Positions 25,715 to 35,700 are shown, counted from the stretch's first letter. The stretch: 64,000 bases of DNA from Selenihalanaerobacter shriftii (GCF_900167185.1 NZ_FUWM01000003.1:186001-250000); one strand, 5' to 3'. A program made the numbers and translations. Notes: generated by a model from the letters alone, not told the origin.

Positions 25715-26923
25715 CTAATCGTTATGTACCTTCCCGTGAACTTTTAACGGCAAACCAAATAACTCAATAAATCCTATAGCGGATTCATGATTAAATATAT
25801 CAGACTTTTCATAAGTAGCTAAATTCTCTTGGTACAATGAATCATCAGACTTTCTAGCAACCACTGTAGAATTTCCTTTATATAATTTCACTTTCACAGT
25901 ACCATTGACATATTGTTGAGTACTTTCAATAAATGCATCTAATGCCTCTCTTAATGGAGAAAACCATTGACCATAATATACTAATTCAGAATATTTTTCT
26001 GAAATTAATTCTTTATAATGATAAGTTTCTCTATCTAATACTAGATCCTCTAAATGTCTATGAGCATCTAAAAGTAAAGTCGCTGCTGGTGCTTCATAGA
26101 TTTCTCTTGACTTAATTCCTACTAATCTATTCTCAACCATATCTACTCTACCAATGCCATGCTTGCCAGCAACCTCATTTAACTTTTCTACTAGTTCTAC
26201 TGGTTCATACTCTTCACCATTAATAGCTACTGGTTCACCACCTACAAAAGTAACTTCTAAATATTCTGGTTCATCAGGAGCCTCTTCTGGAGCTGTAGTT
26301 ATCTGATAAACCTCTGCTGGTGGTTCTGCCCATGGGTCTTCTAAGATTCCACATTCAATACTGATTCCCCATAAATTTCGATCAATACTATAAGGGTTTT
26401 CTTTAGTAGCATCTACTGGAATATCATGTTTACTTGCATAATCTATCTCTTCTTCTCTAGAACCAAATTCCCATTCTCTTAATGGAGCAACAATCTCAAT
26501 CCCTGGTGCTAAAGCCTGGAAAGAAACATCAAATCTTACTTGGTCATTACCTTTTCCAGTACATCCATGAGCTACAGCGTCTGCCCCTTCCTTTTTAGCA
26601 ACCTCAATCATCTTCTTCGCAATTAAAGGTCTAGAATAAGCAGTAGCTAAAGGATATTTAGCTTCATATTTAGCACCTGCCTTTAAACCTTTAAATACAT
26701 ATTCTTTCATAAATTCATCTTGTAAATCTTCAATATATATATTACTAGCACCTGTCTCTATTGCTTTTTCCTCTAAAGGAGATAAATCTTCATTCTGCCC
26801 TACATCAGCAGCAAAAGCAATAACCTCCGCATCATATTCATCTTTAAGCCATTTTATAGCAACTGAAGTGTCTAATCCTCCTGAATAAGCTAAAACTATT
26901 TTATTAATATCTTTTTTACTCAT
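25715..26923 (-). CDS. argG: Argininosuccinate synthase
   Basis: 402 residues; condenses citrulline and aspartate with ATP. PP-loop motif AYSGGLDTS at residues 12-20 binds ATP; FAADVGQ, the citrulline-binding HGCTGKGNDQVRF and SIDRNLWG segments are all present. Start ATG 26921-26923 with GGAGGAA. 35 bp after argF, 24 bp before the GNAT gene. Confidence 0.98.
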   Translation of the reverse strand: MSKKDINKIVLAYSGGLDTSVAIKWLKDEYDAEVIAFAADVGQNEDLSPLEEKAIETGASNIYIEDLQDEFMKEYVFKGLKAGAKYEAKYPLATAYSRPLIAKKMIEVAKKEGADAVAHGCTGKGNDQVRFDVSFQALAPGIEIVAPLREWEFGSREEEIDYASKHDIPVDATKENPYSIDRNLWGISIECGILEDPWAEPPAEVYQITTAPEEAPDEPEYLEVTFVGGEPVAINGEEYEPVELVEKLNEVAGKHGIGRVDMVENRLVGIKSREIYEAPAATLLLDAHRHLEDLVLDRETYHYKELISEKYSELVYYGQWFSPLREALDAFIESTQQYVNGTVKVKLYKGNSTVVARKSDDSLYQENLATYEKSDIFNHESAIGFIELFGLPLKVHGKVHND

Positions 26924-26958
26924 TACTATTCCTCCTTGAATATTTTTTCTACCATATC

Positions 26959-27927
26959 CTAACTTATATTCTGTTTATATTCATTACTCTCCTGCATGTT
27001 TTGTGAATTCTCTTCCATTAACTTAACCATTATGGCCTTTTGGATATGCATTCTATTTTCAGCTTCATCAAATACTACAGATTGTGGCCCATCGATTACT
27101 TCGGCAGTCATCTCTTGACCTCTATATGCTGGTAAACAATGTAAGAAGATAACATCATCTTTAGCTTTATTCATTAATTCTGTAGTCACTTGAAAACCTT
27201 CAAAAGCTTTTAATCTTTCTGCTTTTTCTGCTTCATCCCCCATACTAGCCCAAGTATCAGTATAAATTGCATCAGCACCTTCTACAGCAACCACTGGATC
27301 ATCAAGAATTTCAACCTGACTACCACTCATTTCTGCTTGAGTTTTAGCTTCTTTGATTATCTCAGAATCTGGTTCATAACCTGCAGGTGTACATATAGTA
27401 ATATCCATACCTACTTTAGTCGTACCCAATAATAATGAATTAGCAATATTATTTCCATCACCGATATAAGTGAGTTTCTTTCCTTTTAAATTGCCCTTCT
27501 TTTCTTGAATAGTATATAAATCAGCTAAGATCTGACAAGGATGCAATAAATCAGTCAGCCCATTAATTACCGGAATAGAACCTGCTTCTGCTAATTCCTC
27601 TACATCACTATGGTCATAAGTTCTAATCATTATTCCATCTACATACCTAGACAATGTCTTAGCAGTATCACTAACAGTTTCCCCTCGACCTAACTGAATA
27701 TCATTAGAACTTAAAAATAACGCGTGTCCACCTAATTGAAACGTTCCAGTTTCAAACGAAACTCTAGTTCTTGTTGATGATTTCTGAAAAATCATCCCTA
27801 AAGTCTTCCCAGCTAATATTGGATGTTTAATACCATCTTCTACTTCTCTTTTTAATTTGTCCGTCAAATCAAATAGTCCCTCAATCTCCTCTACCCCTAA
27901 ATCAGCAACCGTTAATAAATGTCTCAT
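26959..27927 (-). CDS. argF: Ornithine carbamoyltransferase
   Basis: 322 residues from ATG 27925-27927; family members begin MRHLLT. The GTG four codons earlier overlaps the purine-rich GAGGGG. It makes citrulline from ornithine and carbamoyl phosphate. The carbamoyl-phosphate motif SSTRTRVSFE, ornithine-loop region and HCLPAYRG are intact. First gene of the argF-argG-GNAT-argH operon, behind an ARG-box promoter at 27965-27994. The biosynthetic (argF) rather than catabolic (arcB) role follows from the operon. The short C-terminal tail is Gln/Asn-rich. Confidence 0.96.
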   Translation of the reverse strand: MRHLLTVADLGVEEIEGLFDLTDKLKREVEDGIKHPILAGKTLGMIFQKSSTRTRVSFETGTFQLGGHALFLSSNDIQLGRGETVSDTAKTLSRYVDGIMIRTYDHSDVEELAEAGSIPVINGLTDLLHPCQILADLYTIQEKKGNLKGKKLTYIGDGNNIANSLLLGTTKVGMDITICTPAGYEPDSEIIKEAKTQAEMSGSQVEILDDPVVAVEGADAIYTDTWASMGDEAEKAERLKAFEGFQVTTELMNKAKDDVIFLHCLPAYRGQEMTAEVIDGPQSVVFDEAENRMHIQKAIMVKLMEENSQNMQESNEYKQNIS

Positions 27928-27964
27928 AATTATTTTCACCCCTCGCTTCTAACTTCTTTTTATA

Positions 27965-27994
27965 ATTATACAACTTATAGCATAAATATGCAAG
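27965..27994 (-). promoter_or_regulatory. argF promoter with ARG-box operator
   Basis: Minus strand TTGCAT (27988-27993), 17-bp spacer, TATAAT (27965-27970). The -35 end is part of an ArgR/AhrC-like box (plus strand 27977-27994, CATAAATATGCAAG at its core). The same TTGCAT-17-TATAAT layout precedes carA and argC. Confidence 0.75.
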
Positions 27995-28114
27995 GGGTTA
28001 TCAGGAATTTTTCGTAAAAATATACGATTTTATTTGTATATATTCATAAAATACCGCTTTTATCTGGTCATAACGGTATAAATATTACTTAAAATTAAAA
28101 AATATAATATTTAT

Positions 28115-29188
28115 CTATTTACTTGGGTTTACTAATATTTTAATATTTTCATCTTTATTAACTACTAATTCATTAAAGCCTTCTTCTACTGCTTCCTCTA
28201 ATCCTATTTGTTTAGTAATCATTTTTTCTGGCTTTATACTTCCTTCTGCAATTAAAGTCATGGTAACTGGAAAGACATCTCTATAAGCTATACTGCCTAT
28301 CACTTCTTTTTCAGTTAAAACTAAGTCATTCAAATTTATTTCAATTTCTTTGCCCCAAAGGCTGACTACTACTATCTTTCCAGAATTAATTGTTGCTGTA
28401 ACTGCATTATTATAACTTACTTCTACACCTGTGGTTTCAAAAGCAATATCTACTCCTTGACCATCAGTTAACTTAGTTATTTCTGCTATAACATCTTCCT
28501 CATTGGAATTTAATACAATATCAGCTCCAAACTCTTTAGCAATTTTTCTTCTTTTTTCCGCAATTTCAACTGCAATTATTTTCTTAGCACCAGCTACTTT
28601 AACAGCTGAAATAAGAGCTAACCCAATTGGACCTGTACCAAATATTGCTGCTGTTTGTCCTTGTGCAAAACGTCCTCTTCTAATTGCATGTATAGCTGCT
28701 GCCAGAGGTTCAACTAGGGCCGCCTGTTCCATAGACATCTTTTTAGGTAATTTATGAACCATATCAGCATTACAAGTAGTATATTCAGCTAAGCCTCCAC
28801 CTCCACCATCAAAACCATGAAATCCTCTATTTGAACAAAGGTTATAATATCCCTCATTACACTGAACACAAGTTCCACAGCTCCTAATTGGTTCAACTGT
28901 TACTCTATCTCCAACTTGAATCTCTTTCACATCATGAGCTACTTCTACTACTTCTCCTGCAATTTCATGTCCTAAAATTACTGGTGCTTTTCTTCCGGTC
29001 AATGGATGTGACTTGCTTTCTGGAATAAAAAGTGGTCCTGATTTATATTCATATAAATCTGACCCACAGATCCCACACCATTCTATTTTAATCTTTACCT
29101 CTCCTGAGTTTACTTTTGGTATAGCAACTTCATCAATTCTAATATCATTTCTCCCATGCCATCTTAATGCATTCATTTTATCTATCAC
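28115..29188 (-). CDS. Zinc-dependent (R,R)-butanediol dehydrogenase-like alcohol dehydrogenase
   Basis: 357 residues, medium-chain dehydrogenase. Catalytic zinc ligands in CGICGSD and GHEIAGEV. Structural zinc site CGTCVQCNEGYYNLC has its four cysteines. The NAD-binding Rossmann motif is GTGPIGLALI. Overall pattern (CGICGSDLYEY near residue 40, HGFDGGGGGLAEY) is that of 2,3-butanediol/acetoin dehydrogenases, though sorbitol-type activity cannot be excluded. GTG start 29186-29188 has GGAGG at 8 nt; the ATG four codons later is too far. A TGTGA-N6-TCACA-type operator lies about 125 bp upstream, compatible with redox or anaerobic control. Single gene. Confidence 0.88.
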   Translation of the reverse strand: MIDKMNALRWHGRNDIRIDEVAIPKVNSGEVKIKIEWCGICGSDLYEYKSGPLFIPESKSHPLTGRKAPVILGHEIAGEVVEVAHDVKEIQVGDRVTVEPIRSCGTCVQCNEGYYNLCSNRGFHGFDGGGGGLAEYTTCNADMVHKLPKKMSMEQAALVEPLAAAIHAIRRGRFAQGQTAAIFGTGPIGLALISAVKVAGAKKIIAVEIAEKRRKIAKEFGADIVLNSNEEDVIAEITKLTDGQGVDIAFETTGVEVSYNNAVTATINSGKIVVVSLWGKEIEINLNDLVLTEKEVIGSIAYRDVFPVTMTLIAEGSIKPEKMITKQIGLEEAVEEGFNELVVNKDENIKILVNPSK

Positions 29189-29310
29189 TTCTATCTCCTC
29201 CCTATAATCTTTCTATAAAATATAAATTACAGCATTATGATAGTAAGCTGAGTCACATGCTGAAGATGATACTAGTTTATCTATTTACTCATATAAGTTA
29301 CTATAATGTT

Positions 29311-29326
29311 AGTGATAAATATCACA
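29311..29326. promoter_or_regulatory. CRP/FNR- or Rex-type operator upstream of the dehydrogenase
   Basis: AGTGATAAATATCACA; its reverse complement differs in one base from the site at 21926-21941, including the non-conserved centre. Located 123 bp before the dehydrogenase start. Rex (NADH sensing) and FNR/HcpR-type regulators use overlapping consensus sequences, so the regulator is not decided. Confidence 0.6.
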
Positions 29327-29463
29327 TACTCATGTAAAGATATTAAACATTCCTACTTAAATTATAACAATTTTCAACAATCTTATCAACTATTCTATGT
29401 TTTAACCCCCTCTTCAAATTAAAAGTTAAAATCCTACAATTTATTACAAATTATCTAATTAAG

Positions 29464-29492
29464 TTGAAAAAATTATTAAATTAATGTAAAAT
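29464..29492 (+). promoter_or_regulatory. Promoter of the LysM-M23 gene
   Basis: TTGAAA (29464-29469), 17-bp spacer, TAAAAT (29487-29492), about 100 bp upstream of the TTG start. Confidence 0.5.
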
Positions 29493-29532
29493 AAATATGA
29501 GTGCCTTATTAATGAATATAAATAATATAATA

Positions 29533-29549
29533 TCACATAATTTATGTGA
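29533..29549. promoter_or_regulatory. Palindrome in the 5' leader of the LysM-M23 gene
   Basis: TCACATAATTTATGTGA, perfect 8-bp arms around one base, in the leader between the predicted promoter and the start. Operator or RNA hairpin; half-sites are reversed relative to the TGTGA-N6-TCACA sites. Confidence 0.4.
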
Positions 29550-29594
29550 ATTTTATATAAAGCAGTAATCTAAACAAAAAGGGGGACTATATTA

Positions 29595-30638
29595 TTGCAG
29601 TATAAAAAATTACAATTAATCTCAATACTAGTTATACTCATCACTTCTCTATTAGTAAGTCAAGTTCATGCAGAATCAAGGGTTTTACAACAAGGTATGA
29701 AAGGAAATGATGTACGAGAATTACAAGAAAGTTTAGTAATGTTAGGTGAAAAATTAATTATTGATGGGATTTTTGGACCTAGTACTAAAGAAGCAATAAT
29801 TAATTTTCAAAGAGATGCAGAGCTTCCTGCTGATGGAATAGTCGGTGCAACAACCCGAAAACATTTAAAGGAAGCTAATAGTTTTAATAAACATACAGTA
29901 AAATCCGGTGATACACTATCAGAGTTAGCTTCTACATATGATGTATCAGTTGAAGTCATTAAAAAAGCTAATGATTTAAATTCTAATGTTATTCGTATTG
30001 GACAAGAATTAGTCATCCCTAAAACAGCTTTAGGTGGGGGAATCAATACTGACTTTTATGAAATTGTCTCCTATAAAGTTGAAAGAGGGGACACATTAGA
30101 AAGAATATCCAAAAAATTCAATACTACAGTTGGAACTATTAAGAAATTAAATGATTTTCAAGGCGATAGTATTACATCTGGACAGACAATTAAAGTTTCT
30201 AAATTAACACTTGACCTATCAAATACTTCTAAAAATGTTACTAAAGTTAAACCTGATTTCGTATGGCCAACTAAAAGTGGTAGAATTAGTTCTGATTACG
30301 GATGGAGAGTTCATCCTATTTTAAATAAAAAACAATTCCATAAAGGAATAGATATAGCACTTAGAACGGGAACCCCAATTAAAGCAACTAAGGCTGGTAA
30401 AGTAATAAGTAGCGGTTGGATTTCAGGCTTTGGCAAAACCATAACTATTGATCACGGCAATGGAGTAATCTCACTTTATGGCCATAACTCTAGACTATTG
30501 GTGCGTAAAGGGCAACGAGTCAAACAAGGACAAATTATTGCTAAATCAGGGAATACAGGTAGAAGCACTGGACCTCATTTAGAATTTAGAATAATGATTG
30601 ATGGTAATCATGTGAATCCTCATAAATATATAAATTAA
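29595..30638 (+). CDS. Secreted PG-binding/LysM/M23 peptidoglycan hydrolase
   Basis: 347 residues. Signal peptide (about 1-26, cut after HAES-type region), then a peptidoglycan-binding-1 domain (about 33-90: GMKGNDVRELQESL...DGIFGPSTKEAIINFQ), two LysM modules (about 97-140 and 152-200), and a C-terminal M23 domain (about 222-345). Zinc-site motifs are HKGIDIALR and GPHLEFRI; the usual second HLH is changed to HLE, so one His ligand position is Glu. TTG start with AAAGGGGG upstream. Likely a cell-wall remodelling enzyme; the HLE change could lower or alter peptidase activity. Confidence 0.85.
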   Translation: MQYKKLQLISILVILITSLLVSQVHAESRVLQQGMKGNDVRELQESLVMLGEKLIIDGIFGPSTKEAIINFQRDAELPADGIVGATTRKHLKEANSFNKHTVKSGDTLSELASTYDVSVEVIKKANDLNSNVIRIGQELVIPKTALGGGINTDFYEIVSYKVERGDTLERISKKFNTTVGTIKKLNDFQGDSITSGQTIKVSKLTLDLSNTSKNVTKVKPDFVWPTKSGRISSDYGWRVHPILNKKQFHKGIDIALRTGTPIKATKAGKVISSGWISGFGKTITIDHGNGVISLYGHNSRLLVRKGQRVKQGQIIAKSGNTGRSTGPHLEFRIMIDGNHVNPHKYIN

Positions 30639-30656
30639 TTTACTTTAAATTTAAAA

Positions 30657-30686
30657 AAGACCTTCTATATTTTAATAGAAGGTCTT
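30657..30686. terminator. Terminator between the M23 gene and the repeat protein gene
   Basis: AAGACCTTCTAT/ATAGAAGGTCTT stem with 6-nt loop. The T-tract is on the minus strand, so it mainly ends the repeat-protein transcript, 25 bp after its stop. Confidence 0.8.
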
Positions 30687-30711
30687 GATTATCTATTTTA
30701 TGCAATTATAA

Positions 30712-31773
30712 TTACCATCTACCTTTACCTCTTCTTCTACCATGACCCATACCACCATGACCCATGCCAGGTCCATTACCATTTGACATGCCAGAGTTAT
30801 TCCTCATCATGTTCTGTCCATATCTATTCATCATACCTGGTCCATACATCATAGAACCAAAACCAGGATTGTAATTATTACCATTTTGTTCATAATGACT
30901 TTTCATTGCATTCAATCTATCTAGCATATAATCCGCTTGCTGTTCAGTAATTAATCCTTCTTCTAACTGTTCTTTAATATAATTCTTTCTAAGTTCATAA
31001 TTCTTTTTAAATAAGCTGTCCTGTGATTTAGTTGTCACTTCGGACACATTTTTATTATTACTTACTCTCTCTTGACTTACTTGGGATTGTTGCATTCTAT
31101 TTTGACTATTATTATGCATCGTTCCTTGTTGACTTCCAGTATCCCTCATCATCCCTTGGTTATTTCTATTACCTGTCATCTTACTATAACCATTTCCATT
31201 ACCTCTCATCATGCCTTGACCATACATCATTGGACCAAAACCATAACCATAATTATTAATATTATTCTCTTTATAGTAATCTCTCTTTACATCTAATTGC
31301 TTTGACATATAATTTGCCTGTTCTTTAGTAATTAATCCTCTATTTAACTGCTGCTTTATATAATCTTGTTGAAACTTATACCAATCATTAGTTCCGTAAT
31401 TATTCGTATTATTTTGATAATAATCTTTCATAGTCTCTAGTCGATTTAACATGTAATCGGCTTGTTGTTGAGTGATTAAACCTTGATTTAATTGTTCTTT
31501 AATATTATTTTTTTGTAAGTTATAATTAGTTTCAAATCCATAATCATTACCATTTTGTTCATAGTACTCTCGCATGGTCTCTAGTCTATTTAACCTATAA
31601 TCAGCTTCTTGTTTGCTAATTAATCCTCGTTCTAATTGTTCTTTAACATAATTTTTTCTAAGTTCATAATTCTTTTTAAATAAGTTATCCTGTGAATCAT
31701 TTGCCAAAGCTAATAAACTCAATGACAGCAATAATGCTATTACTGTTATACTTGCTACTACTTTCTTCATCAA
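30712..31773 (-). CDS. Secreted repeat protein with SHOCT-like helical repeats and Met/Gly/His-rich segments
   Basis: 353 residues with a clear signal peptide (MMKKVVASITVIALLLSLSL, cleavage near ALA-ND). Four copies of a roughly 45-residue helical unit (about 30-75, 80-122, 128-170 and 253-297) share KEQL-x2-GLI-x3-QADYMLNRLE-M. This unit resembles SHOCT or DUF2680-type helix pairs. Between and after them are low-complexity segments rich in Met, Gly and Asn (GFGPMMYGQGMMRGNG), ending in GMGHGGMGHGRRRGKGRW. The Met/His content suggests metal (for example copper) binding in the envelope, by inference. It is followed upstream by two SHOCT membrane proteins. Function not established. Confidence 0.7.
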   Translation of the reverse strand: MMKKVVASITVIALLLSLSLLALANDSQDNLFKKNYELRKNYVKEQLERGLISKQEADYRLNRLETMREYYEQNGNDYGFETNYNLQKNNIKEQLNQGLITQQQADYMLNRLETMKDYYQNNTNNYGTNDWYKFQQDYIKQQLNRGLITKEQANYMSKQLDVKRDYYKENNINNYGYGFGPMMYGQGMMRGNGNGYSKMTGNRNNQGMMRDTGSQQGTMHNNSQNRMQQSQVSQERVSNNKNVSEVTTKSQDSLFKKNYELRKNYIKEQLEEGLITEQQADYMLDRLNAMKSHYEQNGNNYNPGFGSMMYGPGMMNRYGQNMMRNNSGMSNGNGPGMGHGGMGHGRRRGKGRW

Positions 31774-32005
31774 ATCCCTCCTATTATTTTTAAAGTTATA
31801 TAGACTAAATTTGTCTTATCTGCAATTTAATATAAAATTCAACTTATAACTGATTTATTCCCTCCTCATTATCCCCTAAAAAATAATAATTTAATATTTA
31901 TTCTAATTTAATTTTAAAAGTCAAATGTGAAGATTCAATGAACTAAACTAAGAAACCACTTGGTAATTGTATACTTCTTTATAATATATAACTAATTTTC
32001 ACAAG
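31774..32005. other. Intergenic region upstream of the repeat protein
   Basis: About 230 bp, AT-rich, with no ORF. The 31773 gene has AGGAGGG just before its ATG; I see no clear promoter hexamers. Confidence 0.45.
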
Positions 32006-32033
32006 CAAAAAACCCCTATAATAATTATAGGGG
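32006..32033 (-). terminator. Terminator after the SHOCT gene pair
   Basis: CCCCTATA/TATAGGGG stem with ATTAT loop; minus strand continues with TTTTTT. It separates the SHOCT genes from the repeat-protein gene, so these are different transcripts. Confidence 0.8.
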
Positions 32034-32067
32034 CTAAACAATAATATCAATCACAATATTGCTAATA

Positions 32068-32334
32068 TTAATAACCTAAATCTTTCTTCTTTTCTTCAAA
32101 CTCTTGTTTATTTATCTCACCTCGTGCATACCTTTCCTTTAATATTTCTAATGAACTAGAAGTATTAGAACTACTCTGTAAAACCTTTTGATTACCATTA
32201 GACTTTATTGCTTTTACAATCAAAACTATAGCAACTATTATTAATCCCCAAAATAGAATATTTGTAAATCCCATACCAAAACCACCAAATCCATAACGAC
32301 CAAAGCCTCTCCATCCAAAACCACATCCAAACAT
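32068..32334 (-). CDS. Small membrane protein with C-terminal SHOCT domain (copy 2)
   Basis: 88 residues: Gly/Phe-rich N-terminus (CGFGWRGFGRYGFGGFGMGF), one membrane helix (NILFWGLIIVAIVLIVKAI, about 25-43), a Ser-rich linker and a SHOCT motif (LEILKERYARGEINKQEFEEKKKDL). SHOCT is a short helical oligomerisation module. Good AAGGAGG. It follows the other SHOCT gene after 21 bp. The two C-terminal motifs are almost identical, indicating tandem duplication. Confidence 0.8.
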   Translation of the reverse strand: MFGCGFGWRGFGRYGFGGFGMGFTNILFWGLIIVAIVLIVKAIKSNGNQKVLQSSSNTSSSLEILKERYARGEINKQEFEEKKKDLGY

Positions 32335-32355
32335 ATCTTATTGCCTCCTTTATTC

Positions 32356-32565
32356 TTAATTAAGTAGATTATTTTTTCTTTCAATGAATTCTTCCTTATC
32401 AATTTCACCACGTGCATATCTTTCTTCTAAAATTTCTAAGGAAGTCTTAGATTTTGTTACATTTCTAGAACTACAATTTTTACCTCGAAAATTATTATTG
32501 TTGAACATGAAGAAAGCACCAATAATAATTATAATCCAAATTAATCCTCCGCCTCCCATCATCAT
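32356..32565 (-). CDS. Small membrane protein with C-terminal SHOCT domain (copy 1)
   Basis: 69 residues: MMMGGGG, one membrane helix (LIWIIIIIGAFFMF), Asn-rich linker with two cysteines (KNCSSRN) and the SHOCT motif LEILEERYARGEIDKEEF. Start ATG behind AAGGAGGGA. Co-transcribed with the 32068-32334 gene. Confidence 0.75.
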   Translation of the reverse strand: MMMGGGGLIWIIIIIGAFFMFNNNNFRGKNCSSRNVTKSKTSLEILEERYARGEIDKEEFIERKNNLLN

Positions 32566-32730
32566 AATTATCCCTCCTTAAATTTCTCAGTAATTATTTT
32601 AATTAATAAATTTCATTCATTGCTTTTCTCTTAACTTAATTTAATTATAAAAGATAAATATGAAAATATAATGAATTGAATTAATTTAATTATGAAAAAT
32701 TTATAGATTAATAAAAATCATAATTTAAAA

Positions 32731-32764
32731 ATAAAAAAGCACCAACTAAATAGCTGGTACTTTC
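32731..32764 (-). terminator. Terminator after carB
   Basis: Minus strand AGTACCAGCT/AGTTGGTGCT stem with two G-U pairs and ATTT loop, followed by TTTTTTA. Confidence 0.8.
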
Positions 32765-32772
32765 CAAATATT

Positions 32773-35700
32773 TTAAGATAAATATTTATCTAACGATAAC
32801 ACTTGAAAGTCTTCTAAATTTTCCTTTAAAACTGCAAGTAAAGCTTCTGTAGTTCCAATAGAAGTTAAGCAAAGCACGTTATATTCAACAGCGGTTCTCC
32901 TAATTTGAAAACCGATTCTAGTAGCAATCTTTCCTCTAGTAGGGGTATTTACTACTAAATCAACTTCATTCTTCTTAATTAAATCAAATACATCTTGCTC
33001 TTTACTTTCTTTTGGTATTGATTTTATTTCAATCCCAACTTCATTTAGCTTCTCAGCTGTATTTGTAGTTCCTACTAAATCAAACCCTAAATCTATAAAT
33101 TGCTCTGCAATCTCAATAGCAGCTTCTTTATCTCGATCTGCTATAGATAATAAAACTTTACCACCTTGCGGTAGATTAAATCCTGCAGATAAAACTGATT
33201 TATATAACGCCTTAGAGAAAGTAGTGTCCGTACCCATTACCTCTCCTGTAGACTTCATCTCTGGTCCTAAAAAGATATCTACATCTGATAGTTTTTCAAA
33301 AGAAAATACCGGTGATTTAACTGTAATTAATTCTGATTCTGGTACTAAGCCGTAATCATATCCTAATTCTGGTAAAGACTTACCCAATATTGTCTTTGTA
33401 GCCAATTTAACCATTGGCACTCCAGTTACTTTACTTAAAATTGGAATTGTTCTACTGGCTCTAGGATTTACTTCTAATACATATGGATGACCTAATTCAT
33501 CAATTACAAATTGAATATTTACTAGTCCTATTATCTTTAATTCCTTTACTATTTTAACTGTATACTCTATTATCTCATTAACTTGGTGTTCATTTAAGGT
33601 TTGTGGAGGATAAACCGCCATACTATCACCAGAATGGATTCCAGCTTTTTCAATATGCTCCATAATTCCTGGAATGACTACATCAGTTCCATCCGCTATG
33701 GCATCAACTTCTACTTCTTTACCAGCAATATATTTATCAATTAAGACAGGATGATCTGGTGAAACCTTAACCGCTTTCTTCATATATTCTAATAACTCTT
33801 CCTTCTTATAAACAACCTCCATAGCACGACCTCCTAATACATAAGAAGGTCTAACTAATAAAGGATAACTTAACTTACTAGCAATATCTAATGCTTCTTT
33901 TATAGAGATAGCCGTATCTCCATCTGGATATCTAATCCCCAACTTTTGTAGCACCTTTACAAATTTATCTCTATCCTCTGCTAAATCTATACTTTCTACT
34001 GAAGTACCTAAGACCTTAACCCCTCTTTTAGCAAGATCTTGAGCTAAATTAATTGAAGTCTGTCCACCAAATTGTAAAATTACTCCTTGTGGCTCCTCTT
34101 TATCTATAATATTCATTACATGTTCTGGAGTTATCGGCTCAAAGAACAATTTATCTGAAGTATCATAATCAGTACTCACTGTTTCTGGATTATTATTAAT
34201 AATTAAAGAATCGACCCTTTCCTCTGACAGTGCTTTTACTGAATGAACACTACAGTAATCAAACTCTATTCCCTGTCCAATCCTAATAGGACCAGACCCA
34301 ACAACTAGAACACTATCCTTATCTGACTTAAAAATCTCATCCTCTAATTCATAAGTCGAATAATAATATGGAGTTGCCGCCTCAAATTCAGCCGCACAAG
34401 TGTCTACCATCTTAAATATTGCTTCTAATCCTAACTCTTTTCGCTTAGACTTTACCTTTACTTCATCCGATTCTATTAATTTAGCTATATATGGATCAGA
34501 GAAACCATGCTTCTTTAACTCTTTAAACTTCACTGTGTCAATATCATCTAAAGCATAACTCTTTAACTTTTCTGATTCCTCAACTAAATAAGCTAATTTA
34601 AATATAAAGAATTTATCTATTTCTGTTAAATCAATTATCTTTAATAAATCCCAGCCTCGTTTCAAAGCTTCAATTATAATAAATAACCTCTCATCAGTAG
34701 GTGTAATTAACTTTTCTTCTAATTCAGTGTCAGATAGATGACTAAAATCAGCAGAAATTAAATCAATATCACTATCTAAAGAATCTATAGCTTTCATGAT
34801 TGATTCTTCAAAATTTCTTCCTACAGCCATAACTTCTCCAGTAGCCTTCATCTGAGTAGTCAAATTTCTATCAGCAAAATCAAACTTATCAAAAGGCCAT
34901 CTTGGAATTTTAGAAACTACATAATCTAAAGCCGGTTCAAAACAGGCAGTAGTTTCTTTAGTTATTGAATTTTCAATCTCATCTAATCTAAGTCCAATCG
35001 CTATTTTTGCTGCTACCCTGGCAATAGGGTAACCTGTTGCCTTTGAAGCTAAAGCACTAGACCTACTTACCCTTGGATTCACCTCAATTACAGAATAATT
35101 TAGACTGTCTGGATTTAGAGCAAATTGAATATTACAACCGCCTTCAATTTTTAGCTCTCTAATAATTCGTAACGAAGCTGTTCTTAACATCTGATACTCT
35201 AAATCTGATAATGTTTGACTAGGTGCTACAACTATACTATCTCCAGTATGAATTCCCACCGGATCGAAATTCTCCATATTACAAACAGTAATACAATTAT
35301 TAGCCCCATCTCGTAGCACCTCATACTCAATTTCTTTCCAACCTGCAATACTTTTCTCGATTAAAACCTGACTAATAGGACTATTATTTAAACCACGACT
35401 GACTATATCTACTAACTCCTGTTGGTCATTAGCAATACCACCACCAGTCCCCCCCATAGTATAAGCTGGTCTAATTATCACTGGAAATCCAACTTCAGTT
35501 ACAAATTCTTTAGCAGCTCCCAGACTATCGATAATTTCGCTTTCTGCTACTGGCTCTCCTAATTCTTTCATAGTATTTCTAAATTTATCTCTATCTTCAG
35601 CTTGTTGAATAGCATCTAAAGAGGTTCCTAAAAGCTTTACTCCTGTCTCCTCTAATACTCCATGCTTTGCTAAATCAACCGCTAAATTAAGTCCAGTCTG

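Larger units (their letters stand above)
29189..29594. other. Divergent intergenic region bdh-like / LysM-M23 gene
   Basis: 406 bp. It holds the CRP/FNR-like operator (29311-29326), a promoter for the plus-strand gene (29464-29492) and a palindrome (29533-29549). No ORF recognised. Confidence 0.6.

Noticed and set aside
29807-30046. Minus-strand 79-codon frame in the LysM-M23 gene
   Set aside because: Antisense shadow without a ribosome-binding site; the plus-strand domains are clear.
31032-31296. Two plus-strand frames over the repeat protein gene
   Set aside because: Tyr/Ser/His-rich low-complexity translations from the complement of a Met/Asn-rich repeat; no start signals.
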